Of a DNA stretch of 64,000 bases, positions 1 through 8,589 are shown one piece after another. The stretch comes from Ohtaekwangia koreensis (GTDB lineage Bacteria; Bacteroidota; Bacteroidia; Cytophagales; Cyclobacteriaceae): NCBI RefSeq assembly GCF_900167975.1, contig NZ_FUZU01000001.1:3184597-3248596 (forward strand), written 5' to 3'. Numbering within the stretch: position 1 is the first letter of the stretch; every line of letters starts with the position of its first letter. The notes under the pieces were generated by a model. The model saw only the letters and a list, made by a program, of their open reading frames with translations. It did no database searches and was not told where the DNA came from. The translations under genes and the position numbers were made by a program.

Positions 1-516
1 AAAGAGATGCTGACGAAGACCGGCCAGGTATTGCGTGAACGCAGACTTGGTGCTGCCATAGATAAAATTACTCTTGCGTCCGCGAACTCCGGACAGCGAT
101 GAAAGTCCTACAATGCGCTCCAGATTCTTGTTGGAAGCATCGGTGGCTATAATATTGAGAATTGAAACGGCACCGCAATAATGTACCTTCATCATTTGAA
201 AACTTCCCTCCCAATCAAGCAGGGCTTGTAAGTTATCCTTTAAAAAACCGGCTGCATATACCACGATGTGAGGTTTTACGGCGAGACCTCTATAAAACGC
301 AGCATGTGTTTCAAATGCAGCGGCGTCAAAGTAACATATCTCAACTTTCTCTTGGGGTATAGCGCGGTCTTGTATAAAGCGATGAAGTTGATCCGTACTA
401 CGTGAGGCAGCGATCACACGATATCCTTTCTCTATATATAGTACAATAGCCTCTTTCGCTACGTCTGAATTTGCACCGAGTATAAGTACGGTCTTGTCTG
501 AATTTCCGGAGGGCAT
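1..516 (-). CDS. SDR family NAD(P)-dependent oxidoreductase, partial (C-terminus outside window)
   Basis: The reverse strand is open from an ATG at 516 to the window edge (172 codons). The N-terminus reads LILGANSDVAKEA, a Rossmann nucleotide-binding loop of the short-chain dehydrogenase type, although the glycine pattern is not the classical TGxxxGIG. Further on there is a serine-rich strand (GLSSLSGVRG) and then YGSTKSAF, the YxxxK catalytic pair. The missing part should be the substrate-binding C-terminus. The start lies 9 bases after the stop of the 735-residue exported protein, so the two are probably co-transcribed. The glycine-loop variant resembles sugar-epimerase or ketoreductase-like SDRs, but the substrate cannot be told from this fragment. 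The family assignment is firm; the function is not. Confidence 0.85.
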   Translation of the reverse strand, partial: MPSGNSDKTVLILGANSDVAKEAIVLYIEKGYRVIAASRSTDQLHRFIQDRAIPQEKVEICYFDAAAFETHAAFYRGLAVKPHIVVYAAGFLKDNLQALLDWEGSFQMMKVHYCGAVSILNIIATDASNKNLERIVGLSSLSGVRGRKSNFIYGSTKSAFTQYLAGLRQHLF

Positions 517-525
517 ATATTCTGG

Positions 526-2733
526 TTAGAGATTAGCGGCAGCAATATCTTTCAAGGTGAGGCAATTTCTGCGCACATAAAACTCGGTATTGCTATACGT
601 TTCGTATTGCTGCGCATATGCTTTTACATCTTTGGATTCACTGAGTACCGCTATCATATACAGTATCTTTGCTTTATTTTCTTTTTGTTCTTCAACCACC
701 AAAGCCTTTTTATAATACTCCAGGGCCATAGACTTTGCGTTTTTATAAACACCCTCATCCGGGGTTATGCTGCCCCATCCGTAGCTGATCATAAACCATG
801 AGTTGTCTGTAAAATTATACCAGGCATTCGCCAGCAACAAGTAGTTCTGCTTTTTCTTTGAAGCATCAACGGCAACCTCCTGCTCCAGCGCATACATCCT
901 TTCCAGTATTTCCCTTTTGTTATACGTTGTCATGGTTGGTTCAGTCAACAATTCGCTATTGGCTACAAACGGATCGCTGTCAATGTAAAAGGATGCGTTG
1001 GTGAAGCTGAACCAAAACGAGTCCGGTATATCTTTCAAGGCAAGCATTGCATTTTTAACATCACCTTTCCGGAGATGTTTGGCCGATAGCAGATCAAGCA
1101 GGTAGTACTTGTTTATGTACGGCTTCAGCAGCGTTTCCTCCAATGCGTTTTTATCTTTGCGATCATATATCTCAAGAAGCTTGTTTAGATCTTTAACCAA
1201 AGCATATCGATCCAAGTAGCTGATCATCGAATATTCAAATGTATTCGAATGACACGTGGAACAGAACTTATTCACCGCATAATTATCAAATAGTCCCGCC
1301 AGGTAAACCATTCCTTTCTTTGCGAAAGTATAGCGCAAATAGGAACTCAGTGAATATAGTATCTTTTGTGATTCAAATTTAAGTGCGCGCTGATCCAGCA
1401 ATTGCTGGTATAGCTTTCCAATTTCATGCTGAACGTTTGAATCCGCTATATCATTTTTAAGGGTGAGTAAAACCAGTTGAAATACCGTTAACTGAAAAGC
1501 CTGTTCTGCGCCTGATGGTTTAATGCGGACTATATATTTTTCTGCCTGTGCTGCATCGCCTTGGATGAGGTTGAGGCAAGCAAGTGAAAAATCATAATAT
1601 ACCGGGTTAGACTTGGCAATAGATTGCATTCCTTCCAGAGCGGTGATAAACTTTTTCAGGTATTCGTAATCACGTTGCCAGTTTTGCATCAACGGTTCAT
1701 CATCGTCATCCCAATAACTTTCCGTGACGATTTCGCTATTGGCAAACCTGGTTGTTTCCAGCCAATCTTCCAGCTTATTGATTTCGCGGCTGATGAGCAA
1801 GGGCAAGTGTCTGTGTGCTGGCGAGAATTGGTATACTTTTAAAATTCCATCCAGCGACCGCCCGTGATTAATGACTTCACGCATCAGGTATATATCGGCT
1901 CGCTCCTCATCATTTTTAGCAAGGGCTATCACCGCATCAAAATTCTTCGATGAAAAGTACTGCTTGGAGGCAAACATCTTGTTGCTTGAATGCGAAAACA
2001 CCAGGGCGTGCAGGTAGTTGGCCGAATCCGTTTTATTCTCACGCTCCAGCACCATAGATTTATAGTGCATGGCCCACCAATCCAGAACGGTCCTCTCCTT
2101 AATATTTTTAAAGTATTGATTATATACTCTATGGAAGAGTATAGAGTCCGTTGAATAAAACGCGAGCTTCGTTAATTGAAATGCATATTTTTTTTGAAAG
2201 AACGGATTGGTTTCCTTTTTAAGAAGATCAACTACCTCCTGCGTTGTCTCATTAAATTTAATATCAACGTCTCTCTTTATAGCCTCATCCTCTTCCCATG
2301 CCGAAGACCAGCCGGTAACAGCTTCACTGCTTCTTGCTATATCGAAGTATCTTTTGAAATCCGGCTTCTTCTGGATCTCTTTGTAAAATTTATTCTGCTG
2401 AAGCGCGGAATCACTCAAGCTTCCAAATAGACAATCAAAGGCCTGGTCAACACTTACCGATACCTTCATGGCGCGTACCCATTCCGTTGCAAGGACCATC
2501 TCATCGTCAGCTGAAAATGTTGTGCCATCCAGGTAGTTGAGCTTACCATTGTAAAAGAAGCTCCACCAAGATTTATCCTGGAGCAGATCGGGATTGAAAA
2601 GCATATAGCGAAGCTCCTCCGGCTCGGGTCCATACCAGCAAGCCTTCACGTCAGCTCCGGTCGGAAAAAGCAGCAAGGCGCTAAAAAGAATCGAATATAG
2701 CTTTGATTTCTTTCGAATGTTTTTGAAGATCAT
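526..2733 (-). CDS. Large exported protein of unknown function (735 aa)
   Basis: I do not recognise a named family. Residues 1-31 form a basic start followed by a hydrophobic stretch (SILFSALLLFPTG) and a probable signal-peptidase site before CWYGPEPEE, so the protein is exported. A lipoprotein fate is possible but the residues before the Cys (VKAC) fit a lipobox poorly. The mature part is helical, rich in Trp, Tyr and Lys, and looks like a long helical-repeat scaffold in its second half. It starts inside the 3' end of the upstream lipoprotein gene: the two overlap by 53 bases in different frames. A later start would remove the signal peptide, so the overlap is probably real and implies translational coupling. 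The downstream SDR gene follows after 9 bases. Confidence 0.75.
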   Translation of the reverse strand: MIFKNIRKKSKLYSILFSALLLFPTGADVKACWYGPEPEELRYMLFNPDLLQDKSWWSFFYNGKLNYLDGTTFSADDEMVLATEWVRAMKVSVSVDQAFDCLFGSLSDSALQQNKFYKEIQKKPDFKRYFDIARSSEAVTGWSSAWEEDEAIKRDVDIKFNETTQEVVDLLKKETNPFFQKKYAFQLTKLAFYSTDSILFHRVYNQYFKNIKERTVLDWWAMHYKSMVLERENKTDSANYLHALVFSHSSNKMFASKQYFSSKNFDAVIALAKNDEERADIYLMREVINHGRSLDGILKVYQFSPAHRHLPLLISREINKLEDWLETTRFANSEIVTESYWDDDDEPLMQNWQRDYEYLKKFITALEGMQSIAKSNPVYYDFSLACLNLIQGDAAQAEKYIVRIKPSGAEQAFQLTVFQLVLLTLKNDIADSNVQHEIGKLYQQLLDQRALKFESQKILYSLSSYLRYTFAKKGMVYLAGLFDNYAVNKFCSTCHSNTFEYSMISYLDRYALVKDLNKLLEIYDRKDKNALEETLLKPYINKYYLLDLLSAKHLRKGDVKNAMLALKDIPDSFWFSFTNASFYIDSDPFVANSELLTEPTMTTYNKREILERMYALEQEVAVDASKKKQNYLLLANAWYNFTDNSWFMISYGWGSITPDEGVYKNAKSMALEYYKKALVVEEQKENKAKILYMIAVLSESKDVKAYAQQYETYSNTEFYVRRNCLTLKDIAAANL

Positions 2734-3847
2734 ACCTGTTCAAGTGATAGAGACTTATAATAGCTTCCTTATTATTCTTGTGTGCCGCCAGCCAGCCGGC
2801 CAACTCCTTCACGGCCTCCAGGTCTGGCTGTTCAAACCTGATCTCATCGCCCTTTCGGATAAATATACCGCGGTTGGTATAGCCATATACGAAATCTTCC
2901 AGGACAACCGATACGTTGGTCTCTTCATTTCTCGGACCTATAAAAGATTGGTAATCTTCCTGCAAGGTGAAAGCGGAAAGTATATTTTTAAATTCCTTAT
3001 TACTGCTATATAATACAGCCCATTCAAAAACCGGCAGGGCATAATCAAGCGGTATCGGATATTCACCGGCATCCAGGTACGACATGACTTCCTTACGATC
3101 GAAAATAGAATTCTTCGTTTCTGTGCTCTTTATATTTCCGGCATTGTAACACATCAGCATGCCTCGCTTAACCGGTGGCAATCCGGCCTCCTTCGGATAT
3201 TTATACTGATATAGCCGGATGGTGGACGAGATCAACTGTTGTTCAAAAAGTTTCTTAGATTCTTCAAGAAAAGCAAAGTATTTATCCTTTGTACTTTTGG
3301 TCCAGTCACAATCAAACTGTATCTCCTTTATTTTTTTCACCCGCGCTGTATAGATTGAGTCATGCTTTTGCTGTTCATCAAAATTCCTGGACTTGAGGTT
3401 ATAAGGATTTTGCTCCCACCATTCTTCTTCATAGAGATCGGTACCATACCTTCCCAGCAGCATCGCGTTCAACTTAGCCATCAGCTTCTTATACACTTGC
3501 CGGGCTAAGTCTGCCGACTGAGTTTTGTCAAGATGCATGAACGTTTCATTTGTAATAAAGACAACCGGCACCATCTCCGTTGTGTTGTCAAAAGTATAGT
3601 ATGTTTCGATTGGCGATACGGGTACGGGGGCGTGGGCCGACTCACTCCAATCCACATCGAAGAAGCGGATATAGAGCTTACTCACATGGAGAGATTCATA
3701 CACCGAATCCTGGCGAGGAAAATCATACAGGCTCGTTTGCCAATAATAAAATGCGTTTCGATTGGATTGACCAGAGGCTTTATCAGCGTTATCAGTGCCA
3801 CATGCAACCAAGAGAAGGATGAATCCAGCGAAACTAAGTCGGTACAT
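2681..3847 (-). CDS. Lipoprotein of unknown function, possible TIM-barrel hydrolase (388 aa)
   Basis: The N-terminus is a lipoprotein signal with lipobox LLVAC (Cys16). The mature protein is about 370 residues and contains FDCDWTKSTKDKYFAFL near the middle, then a strand and loop around RGMLMCYNAGN and a Pro/Leu-rich strand (PIPLDYALPVFEWAVLY). The spacing of acidic and aromatic residues after predicted strands resembles a glycosidase-like barrel. That is inference only, and I cannot name catalytic residues. It heads an operon with the 735-residue exported protein (53-base overlap) and the SDR gene. The pairing of two exported proteins suggests that they act together at the cell envelope. Confidence 0.75.
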   Translation of the reverse strand: MYRLSFAGFILLLVACGTDNADKASGQSNRNAFYYWQTSLYDFPRQDSVYESLHVSKLYIRFFDVDWSESAHAPVPVSPIETYYTFDNTTEMVPVVFITNETFMHLDKTQSADLARQVYKKLMAKLNAMLLGRYGTDLYEEEWWEQNPYNLKSRNFDEQQKHDSIYTARVKKIKEIQFDCDWTKSTKDKYFAFLEESKKLFEQQLISSTIRLYQYKYPKEAGLPPVKRGMLMCYNAGNIKSTETKNSIFDRKEVMSYLDAGEYPIPLDYALPVFEWAVLYSSNKEFKNILSAFTLQEDYQSFIGPRNEETNVSVVLEDFVYGYTNRGIFIRKGDEIRFEQPDLEAVKELAGWLAAHKNNKEAIISLYHLNRYDLQKHSKEIKAIFDSF

Positions 3848-4297
3848 TTATAGAGTTGAATAGATTGTTAAAATAGAAAAAAGTATTTCCATGGAGCAAG
3901 CGCTACCGAATATAAAGATCAGTCATTTTTTTATACTCCAAACGCTACGCCAATCCAGAACGCACCACGCAGCAGAGAAGTGTTAAAAGCATGCAAATAT
4001 TTTTCTAATGAAGCAGTGTATTGATCACTGGTCTATATAAATAAAAAACCCCGGATTTTATCCGGGGCAAAGCGTACAATAGAGAGGGTCTACTTGGGTT
4101 GACGGGAACCGTACGCTTCATTTAACCTAAAACCTAAATACAGATTACCAACTACAGACATTTATTCAACAAATGTATAGAACCTGGTATGTACAGCTCA
4201 ATGTGCAAATGACTATTCCGGCACCGTTATTTAACGGAGAATTCCGGCCATAAAAATTATACTTACCGGTATAAGAACGAACTAAGAAAGGAGATGA
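3848..4297. other. Intergenic stretch without a convincing gene
   Basis: These 450 bases separate two minus-strand lipoprotein genes. They hold one clear intrinsic terminator (4049-4067, listed separately). The rest is AT-rich. The longest ATG-started frames are about 31 codons on the plus strand (from 3892) and 23 codons on the minus strand, neither with protein-like composition. The promoter of the 388-residue lipoprotein operon must lie here, but I see no good TAnnTTTG box. Confidence 0.5.
4049..4067 (-). terminator. Intrinsic terminator after the 221-aa lipoprotein gene
   Basis: CCCCGGAT and ATCCGGGG pair around a TTT loop. On the minus strand the stem is followed by a run of six T. It lies about 230 bases past the stop of the 4298-4963 gene, in the right orientation to end that transcript. 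Confidence 0.75.
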
Positions 4298-4963
4298 CTA
4301 CAGGTCCTCAATCTTTACAAGATTCCACACATACGCCTCGTCTTCGGAATTCGTGGAGTACTGAATTAACCCGATGCCCCTGGCAACAAACGCTTCTCCG
4401 GTATATTTCTCCTCTTCGCCGAAAAACGGAATATAGGCGTGGTTGGTTCCCATGGTTGATGTGGTGCTGAACTTCAATGCCGGCACTATAGTATCACCCC
4501 ATCGAAACACGGTATCTTTCTGAAAGGTCTCGCGTGAATTAAAAACTGATTTTGTGTTATCATCCGTCACAAAGCGCGCTTTGATCTTTAGACCTTTATA
4601 CTTCGTGTCATCCTCTACATTGCGGAATTCAATGATCTCGCCTTTTACTTTTCCAAGCGTATCATATGAAGAATAGAAATACCATTCCGTTAACTGCCTG
4701 TGGTTTCTGGTTATTTTGTATTTTCGTTCATAATAAAGTTGTCCGTTGGTATAGCCTCTTTCGATCAGGAACTGTTTGCCGTTTTCTTCTGCCAGTGTCA
4801 GCTTCACGTCCAACGTCTCTCCTTCCGGTGTACGCTCAAAGGTAAACAGCTTTCCTTTGCCAATCGAATCTATAGGATAATCATACTCACCTAGTGACTC
4901 TACCGGTTCATACCTTGAACAACCCCACAGAATCGCTGCCGCCAGAAATATAAATCGGTACAT
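4298..4963 (-). CDS. Putative lipoprotein of unknown function (221 aa)
   Basis: It has a short hydrophobic signal ending in lipobox LWGC (Cys15), so it is probably anchored in a membrane facing the periplasm or surface. The mature part is strand-rich, with alternating charged and aromatic residues (GQLYYERKYKITRNHRQLTEWYFYSS), typical of small beta-sandwich or lipocalin-like Bacteroidota lipoproteins. No family is recognised. It is a single gene: a terminator lies downstream and an 18-base perfect palindrome sits 8 bases before the start, which may be an operator. Confidence 0.75.
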   Translation of the reverse strand: MYRFIFLAAAILWGCSRYEPVESLGEYDYPIDSIGKGKLFTFERTPEGETLDVKLTLAEENGKQFLIERGYTNGQLYYERKYKITRNHRQLTEWYFYSSYDTLGKVKGEIIEFRNVEDDTKYKGLKIKARFVTDDNTKSVFNSRETFQKDTVFRWGDTIVPALKFSTTSTMGTNHAYIPFFGEEEKYTGEAFVARGIGLIQYSTNSEDEAYVWNLVKIEDL

Positions 4964-4971
4964 ATATAGTA

Positions 4972-4989
4972 TAGAAGATCAATCTTCTA
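4972..4989. promoter_or_regulatory. Perfect inverted repeat just upstream of the 221-aa lipoprotein start
   Basis: TAGAAGAT, two spacer bases, then ATCTTCTA. The symmetry, the 2-base spacer and the position immediately before the ATG at 4963 fit a dimeric repressor site or a small 5' hairpin that could hide the ribosome-binding region. No T-run follows, so it is not a terminator. Confidence 0.4.
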
Positions 4990-5033
4990 GATAGCTAAAA
5001 TTATCCGCACTGTATACAGATCGAACAGAAAAG

Positions 5034-5834
5034 TTAAAATAACGAAACTCCATACGACTCCAGAAACGCTGCACGGGCGTATGCATAGGATGCGTAGCCA
5101 TAACCTTTATCGCCCCATTCTTCCGTGCCCCAACTGTTGCGGATTATAAAATGGTTCTTTGTATACCCTACAATAGCAACTGCGTGGCCTCCGTATGTAG
5201 GACTGGTATATTTAGTTAGTTTACCTTTGGTATTGCCAGCATTATACCACGTATCATCAACGTCCAGCGCAGTGAACACTGGCCCATTACTGGCGATCCA
5301 TTTCTTCCAGTTCGCAAGCCGGTCACCGGTGTGTAAATTATAGTATGCCCGGATTTTAAAGGCGGAAGCCCGCGAATAGAATACATCTTCCTTTTCAGGA
5401 TTAAGCTTGCCGCTGCCGAAAGGAAGATCTTCATCCAGTACACATCCATATTTACGGGCAATGTCGAGTGCCGCCTTCAGCGAAGTGCCGGCTTCCTCTA
5501 TAAATGTAGTGGGCCGCGAAGTAAATTCATCTTCCTCCTTGGACGCCATCCATATAAAACGGGTAGATAGCAATTTCGTCTTGGGCAATTTACCGGCTTC
5601 AACAAAATGCCAGCGCAACACGGAGTCTGCTAACGACCAGCCCACGCACGATCCTGTAGCTCCCTGATCGTTAATTTTCCACCACGCTTCCCGCAGATCT
5701 TTACCGGATGGTAATTTTCCAGCACTGAACACATCGGATTTCTGCGCAGTCGCGATGTCCCAATCTTTATCTGTATTTACAGAGGGAACTATATTGAGAA
5801 TGCGCTTGGATGAAGGTATTTTTTTCTTAGCCAT
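5034..5834 (-). CDS. Papain-like (C1 family) cysteine peptidase
   Basis: A 266-residue cysteine peptidase. The oxyanion Gln and nucleophile are in QGATGSCVGWS (Cys63), the general base in GGHAVAIVGY (His217), and the Asn in RNSWG (Asn233), in papain order. Unlike classical papains there is Val-Gly instead of Trp-Ala after the Cys, as in bacterial C1-like peptidases. The chosen start (MAKKKIPSSKR) gives a basic N-terminus without signal peptide. The frame is open for another 44 codons upstream (to 5966), but that stretch contains a strong terminator-like hairpin and reads as low-complexity hydrophobic sequence, so I take it as leader. There is no propeptide or obvious inhibitor. It could act in the cytoplasm or be exported by another route. 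Confidence 0.85.
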   Translation of the reverse strand: MAKKKIPSSKRILNIVPSVNTDKDWDIATAQKSDVFSAGKLPSGKDLREAWWKINDQGATGSCVGWSLADSVLRWHFVEAGKLPKTKLLSTRFIWMASKEEDEFTSRPTTFIEEAGTSLKAALDIARKYGCVLDEDLPFGSGKLNPEKEDVFYSRASAFKIRAYYNLHTGDRLANWKKWIASNGPVFTALDVDDTWYNAGNTKGKLTKYTSPTYGGHAVAIVGYTKNHFIIRNSWGTEEWGDKGYGYASYAYARAAFLESYGVSLF

Positions 5835-5872
5835 AAATAAAACGGTTAGGATTGAGGGTTCGTAAAATAAAA

Positions 5873-5912
5873 AGTCCATCATCGCCTTTCTTACAAAAGG
5901 TGGTGATGGACT
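5873..5912 (-). terminator. Terminator-like hairpin in the leader of the C1 peptidase gene (possible attenuator)
   Basis: AGTCCATCA pairs with TGATGGACT and an inner CCTTT pairs with AAAGG. On the minus strand the stem is followed by TTTTTATTTT, giving a canonical intrinsic-terminator shape. It lies 39 bases before the peptidase start, and the next gene further upstream is divergent. It therefore cannot end another minus-strand gene and may attenuate the peptidase transcript. Confidence 0.5.
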
Positions 5913-6022
5913 CTGCATCGAATATAATAAAAGAAATCTATAGATGAAAATAATATAGATGTACAATAGTATATCCCTATACTAAGCGCTCCTGCTATGC
6001 GTTAACATCATAACCCTACTCT

Positions 6023-6733
6023 ATGATGAAACCTCGGTTATACCCGTTGTCGATGACAGTATTACTATTGTTTCTACTCTCGTGTGCAAAGCCGTTGTTT
6101 GTGTCGCATTTGTCGCCAGAAGGAATCGCGCTCACAAAGAAAAAAGGTTATGGCATGCCGACTCATAATTACTTCTCCCGCTTCATTTGCTTTGACGAAA
6201 AGTGTTTAAAGAAAGCAGCCTATATAAAGAAACAACGAAGTCACCGGTTTAAGGGATATAAAGATGGAGGAAAACCACCCCGGAGTATACCCCGTAACAA
6301 CAATGTACCTTCACCGGACTCAACGGTTATAGCACGGCAAGAGAGTCCTGTAAAAGAATCATTGAACAGCGCTGTTCCAACTCCCGATAGTATCATCGTT
6401 TTGAATGAAGTTCTGTTTGAAGTGGACAGCTATAAACTCAGACCGGAGATTTTTCCAAAGCTTGATTCCGTTGCTTCTTTTGTAAACAGCAAATCAGGCC
6501 TTACTATTTCCATCTCAGGACATACCGATAATACGGGCACTGAAAATCACAATGCTCAGTTGTCGGAAAACCGCGCGGCTGCCATTGCAACGTATCTGAT
6601 TCGTAAAGGAGTAAAATCGGATTGGGTTACCTCTGCAGGATATGGCAGTACTGTTCCGGTAATGAGTAATGATACTGCAGAAGGGAGACTAAAAAACAGA
6701 AGAGTAGAAATTTTAATTCACAACCGGAGATAG
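6023..6733 (+). CDS. OmpA-family lipoprotein (peptidoglycan-binding domain)
   Basis: 236 residues. The N-terminal signal ends with lipobox LLSC, so it is an outer-membrane lipoprotein. Residues of about 45-125 are a Lys/Pro/Ser-rich linker. The C-terminus (about 128-236) is an OmpA-like domain: LFEVDSYKLRPE, ISGHTDNTG, LSENRAAAIATYLI and GRLKNRRVEI are the usual diaminopimelate-binding landmarks. The family tethers the outer membrane to the cell wall. It lies 28 bases upstream of the TldD-like gene and may share its transcript. It is divergent from the C1 peptidase, with a 188-base promoter region between. Confidence 0.9.
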   Translation: MMKPRLYPLSMTVLLLFLLSCAKPLFVSHLSPEGIALTKKKGYGMPTHNYFSRFICFDEKCLKKAAYIKKQRSHRFKGYKDGGKPPRSIPRNNNVPSPDSTVIARQESPVKESLNSAVPTPDSIIVLNEVLFEVDSYKLRPEIFPKLDSVASFVNSKSGLTISISGHTDNTGTENHNAQLSENRAAAIATYLIRKGVKSDWVTSAGYGSTVPVMSNDTAEGRLKNRRVEILIHNRR

Positions 6734-6761
6734 TGATCGCTATACAGGCTACAAAAGTCAT

Positions 6762-8576
6762 GTGAGATTTTGTCTTCACCTGTTTTTAGGATATTTTGCT
6801 CACGCAATAGAAGTCTCTCCTTTTCAAGTAATTCTAACCTTAAACTTTTTAAGATTGGTGAACGTATTTCAAGGCTTTTCCGCAAGACGGATATTTATAT
6901 GCCTTTCACTATTTTCAGTCTCATCTTCCGTGTGGGCACAGCAGGATTCGTTGATGAACATTCTCCAGGCCGAGCTCACCAGAAGTATGCAGGAACTGAA
7001 AAAGGCTACTATCCCTGCGTACTATATTGACTATCGGGTGCATGATATACAGTATGCCCATCTTCAAGCTTCATTTGGAAGTCTCACACAATCTGTTGCC
7101 AATAAAAACCGCGTGCTCATGACACGGGTAAAAGTCGGTGACTATAAATTCGACAACACACATCCGATGTCTCTTCGGGAGATGAACTATATGCCTGGAT
7201 CAGGTGGATCAGGAAGAGCGATGCTTCCCTATGAAAATGATGCGCTCGCTATAAAATACGGTGTATGGACTGCTACGCAAGGCGAGTACAAGCAAGCGCT
7301 TGAAACCTATAAATCCGTGAAGGCTTCCTCCGAACGAGTTGGTGCACAACCTTCGGTGATCCCCGATTTTTCAAACGAACAGCCTGCCTCCTACTATGAG
7401 CCTCCGTTGCCTGACTTTTCATCTACCGTTAACCTAACCGTATGGCAGGAGAAAATCAAAAAGTATTCTGCGTTGTTCCTGCAGAATAAAGACCTCGTAA
7501 CGGCCGATGTAAATTTAAGCATAACGGCAGAGCGTAAATATTTTCTATCCACTGAAAATACGAAGATCGTACAAAACAGCACCGCAGTATATATGAATAT
7601 AGCGGCGAGTATACGCGCCACGGATGGTGATATAGTACCGCTGCACATTTCGTATTACGCTGCCATGCCGGAAGGATTGCCCGGTGATGAAAAGATCATG
7701 GAGGATGTAAAAAAGATGATCGCTACACTCGCCAAGCTTCAGAACGCTCCACTGGCAGAACCCTATAGCGGACCTGCTATACTGGTGGCACAGACAGCCG
7801 GGGTATTTTTTCATGAGATCTTCGGACATCGTATCGAGGGACATCGCCTGAAGAATGAAGAGGATGGACAAACGTTTAAAGCAAAAGTAGGTGAACTTGT
7901 ACTACCGAAAACATTGAATGTATACTTTGATCCAACCTTGCATGCGATAGCAGGAAAATCTGTCAACGGTTGGTTTCAATATGATGATGAAGGTATCAAA
8001 AGCCAGCGCGTGAATGTGGTTGAAAAAGGTATACTCAAGAATTTCCTGATGTCGCGTACTCCGCTTGAAAACTTCGCCCACTCCAATGGACATGGAAGAG
8101 CGTCTGTTGGAGCAGATCCGGTATCCCGGCAATCAAACCTGGTTGTTGAAACGGACAAGCCGGTATCCATGACTGACTTGCGCAAGATGCTGATCAAAGA
8201 ATGCAACAAGCAAGGCAAAGCATACGGTTATTTATTTAAAGATGTGGTGGGTGGCTTCACCGTGACAGACCGGTATAATCCAAACGCATTTAATATTTTT
8301 CCAACGGAAGTATACCGGATCTATACCGATGGACGGCCTGATGAGTTGGTGCGCGGTGTGGACCTGATCGGCACTCCCCTTGCCATGTTTGCTGAAATAC
8401 AGGCTGCAGCAAATGACCGTGATGTATTTATAGGTTTCTGCGGAGCGGAGTCCGGCAGCGTTCCGGTGAGTGCTTCTTCTCCTTCGCTGTTTGTACGAAG
8501 AATAGAAACTCAAAAGAAACCTAAAGAACACCTGGAGACCATGCTGTTGGAACGTCCGGGATCTGTTAATCCTTAA
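6762..8576 (+). CDS. Exported TldD/PmbA-type metallopeptidase, catalytic member
   Basis: Up to 604 residues. The TldD zinc motif is intact: HEIFGH with His351, Glu352 and His356 (numbered from 6762), followed by RIEGH, and a distal FCGAESGSVPVSA with Cys560 in the position of the third ligand. A signal peptide (RRIFICLSLFSVSSSVWAQ) precedes the mature protein, so unlike E. coli TldD this protein is exported. The start is uncertain: the only upstream ATG (6762) gives an awkward long N-terminus, and GTG at 6858 or TTG at 6855 would give a normal signal peptide. Thirteen bases separate it from the paralogue downstream. In the known TldD/TldE enzyme only TldD carries the metal, which matches this gene pair. 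Confidence 0.88.
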   Translation: MRFCLHLFLGYFAHAIEVSPFQVILTLNFLRLVNVFQGFSARRIFICLSLFSVSSSVWAQQDSLMNILQAELTRSMQELKKATIPAYYIDYRVHDIQYAHLQASFGSLTQSVANKNRVLMTRVKVGDYKFDNTHPMSLREMNYMPGSGGSGRAMLPYENDALAIKYGVWTATQGEYKQALETYKSVKASSERVGAQPSVIPDFSNEQPASYYEPPLPDFSSTVNLTVWQEKIKKYSALFLQNKDLVTADVNLSITAERKYFLSTENTKIVQNSTAVYMNIAASIRATDGDIVPLHISYYAAMPEGLPGDEKIMEDVKKMIATLAKLQNAPLAEPYSGPAILVAQTAGVFFHEIFGHRIEGHRLKNEEDGQTFKAKVGELVLPKTLNVYFDPTLHAIAGKSVNGWFQYDDEGIKSQRVNVVEKGILKNFLMSRTPLENFAHSNGHGRASVGADPVSRQSNLVVETDKPVSMTDLRKMLIKECNKQGKAYGYLFKDVVGGFTVTDRYNPNAFNIFPTEVYRIYTDGRPDELVRGVDLIGTPLAMFAEIQAAANDRDVFIGFCGAESGSVPVSASSPSLFVRRIETQKKPKEHLETMLLERPGSVNP

Positions 8577-8589
8577 TGCATATATACCC

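Noticed and set aside
4060..4160. Minus-strand 23-codon frame (MSVVGNLYLGF) before the terminator
   Set aside because: Too short and without support beyond an ATG and a stop.
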